This document shows positions 14,800 through 15,176 of a stretch of DNA of 15,176 nt, in pieces. Under the pieces are notes generated by a model, which searched no databases, was not told where the DNA came from, and saw only the letters and a program-made list of their open reading frames with translations. A program made the translations under genes and the position numbers. Source of the DNA: an uncultured Bacteroidota bacterium (GTDB taxonomy: Bacteria > Bacteroidota > Bacteroidia > Chitinophagales > Saprospiraceae); contig CALGAA010000223.1 in the NCBI GenBank assembly GCA_937952445.1, forward strand, positions 1-15,176. The letters are read 5' to 3'. Position 1 is the first letter of the stretch. Each line of letters starts with the position of its first letter.

Positions 14800-15176
14800 C
14801 CAACAAACTATCCAACCGACCTCTGATTATCGATGCACACCTCGACCTGGCGATGAACGCCATCGATTGGAACCGTGATCTTCGACAATCCGTGGAAGTT
14901 ATTCGAAGAAGAGAAAAAGGGCAGACAGATAAGCTCGACCGGGAAAAGGGGGTGGTGTCTTTGCCAGCGCTTCGGGAAGGACGGATTGGTGTTGTGGTCG
15001 CTACCCAGATCGCGCGATATGTGGCCGAAGGCAGCGATCTGCCCGGCTGGCATTCGCCTCATCAGGCCTGGGCTCAAAGTCAGGCCCAATTAGCCTGGTA
15101 CCGGGCTATGGAAGAAGAAGATGAAATGGTGCAAATCACCAATATCGGGGAGTTGGATCGCCACATACAATTGTGG
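14796..15176 (+). CDS. peptidase M19 (renal/membrane dipeptidase family), 3' truncated by window
   Basis: The ATG at 14796 overlaps the previous stop codon as ATGA and opens a frame with no stop to the window's end, giving 127 codons. The N-terminus RPLIIDAHLDLAMNAIDWNR carries the M19 metal signature HxD (His15 and Asp17), comparable to DGHNDLP in dipeptidases. It continues into VVSLPALREGRIGVVVATQI, typical of the first strands of the amidohydrolase-like TIM barrel in this family. M19 enzymes are zinc-dependent and cleave dipeptides, D-amino-acid-containing dipeptides or related amides. No signal peptide is seen, so a cytoplasmic enzyme is likely. Its place at the end of the dehydrogenase cluster points to hydrolysis of an amide or peptide-like intermediate. 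The remaining metal ligands lie beyond the window and cannot be checked. Confidence 0.85.
   Translation, partial: MTNKLSNRPLIIDAHLDLAMNAIDWNRDLRQSVEVIRRREKGQTDKLDREKGVVSLPALREGRIGVVVATQIARYVAEGSDLPGWHSPHQAWAQSQAQLAWYRAMEEEDEMVQITNIGELDRHIQLW

Overview
The window reads as a chromosomal segment of a member of the Bacteroidota, perhaps Saprospiria-like (the class is a guess). The support is a lipoprotein M1 peptidase, a periplasmic thioredoxin with a large C-terminal extension, an OmpA-type protein with a carboxypeptidase-regulatory-like domain, A-rich start contexts instead of strong Shine-Dalgarno sites, and one good match to the Bacteroidota promoter pattern (TTTG, about 19 bases, TAnnTTTG). 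Genes have balanced base composition and the gaps are AT-rich. No tRNA, rRNA, CRISPR array, intact transposase or phage gene was seen.

Region 1 (1-8491, + strand) is mostly household genes. In order they are the 3' part of an OmpA-C envelope protein, a PAP2-like membrane protein overlapping it by 8 bases, dapD (lysine/diaminopimelate synthesis), an M1-family lipoprotein aminopeptidase, a UvrD/PcrA helicase and, after a 163-base gap with its own promoter, a secreted thioredoxin-fold protein. The first five are tightly packed and may be partly co-transcribed.

Region 2 (8492-9074) is a 583-base gap holding a decayed or mobile-looking structure. A 37-base direct repeat occurs twice, 396 bases apart. 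Between the copies lie two identical 20-base palindromic repeats and a perfect 9-bp-arm palindrome, resembling REP-type elements, plus a small orphan reading frame.

Region 3 (9075-11439, - strand) has a Gfo/Idh/MocA-family protein whose usual EKP motif reads TVP, a 424-base gap, and a GufA-like ZIP metal transporter.

Region 4 (11440-15176, + strand) begins with a 452-base regulatory-looking gap containing several palindromes. It is followed by a compact cluster: Gfo/Idh/MocA dehydrogenase, SDR dehydrogenase, an atypical 3-hydroxyacyl-CoA-dehydrogenase-family protein, and the start of an M19 (renal dipeptidase family) hydrolase that runs off the window. The overlaps and short spacing suggest one operon, probably for breakdown of an unidentified polyol, sugar-acid or amino-acid-derived substrate. 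This cluster and the repeat-rich gap are the parts most likely to hold something not yet described.
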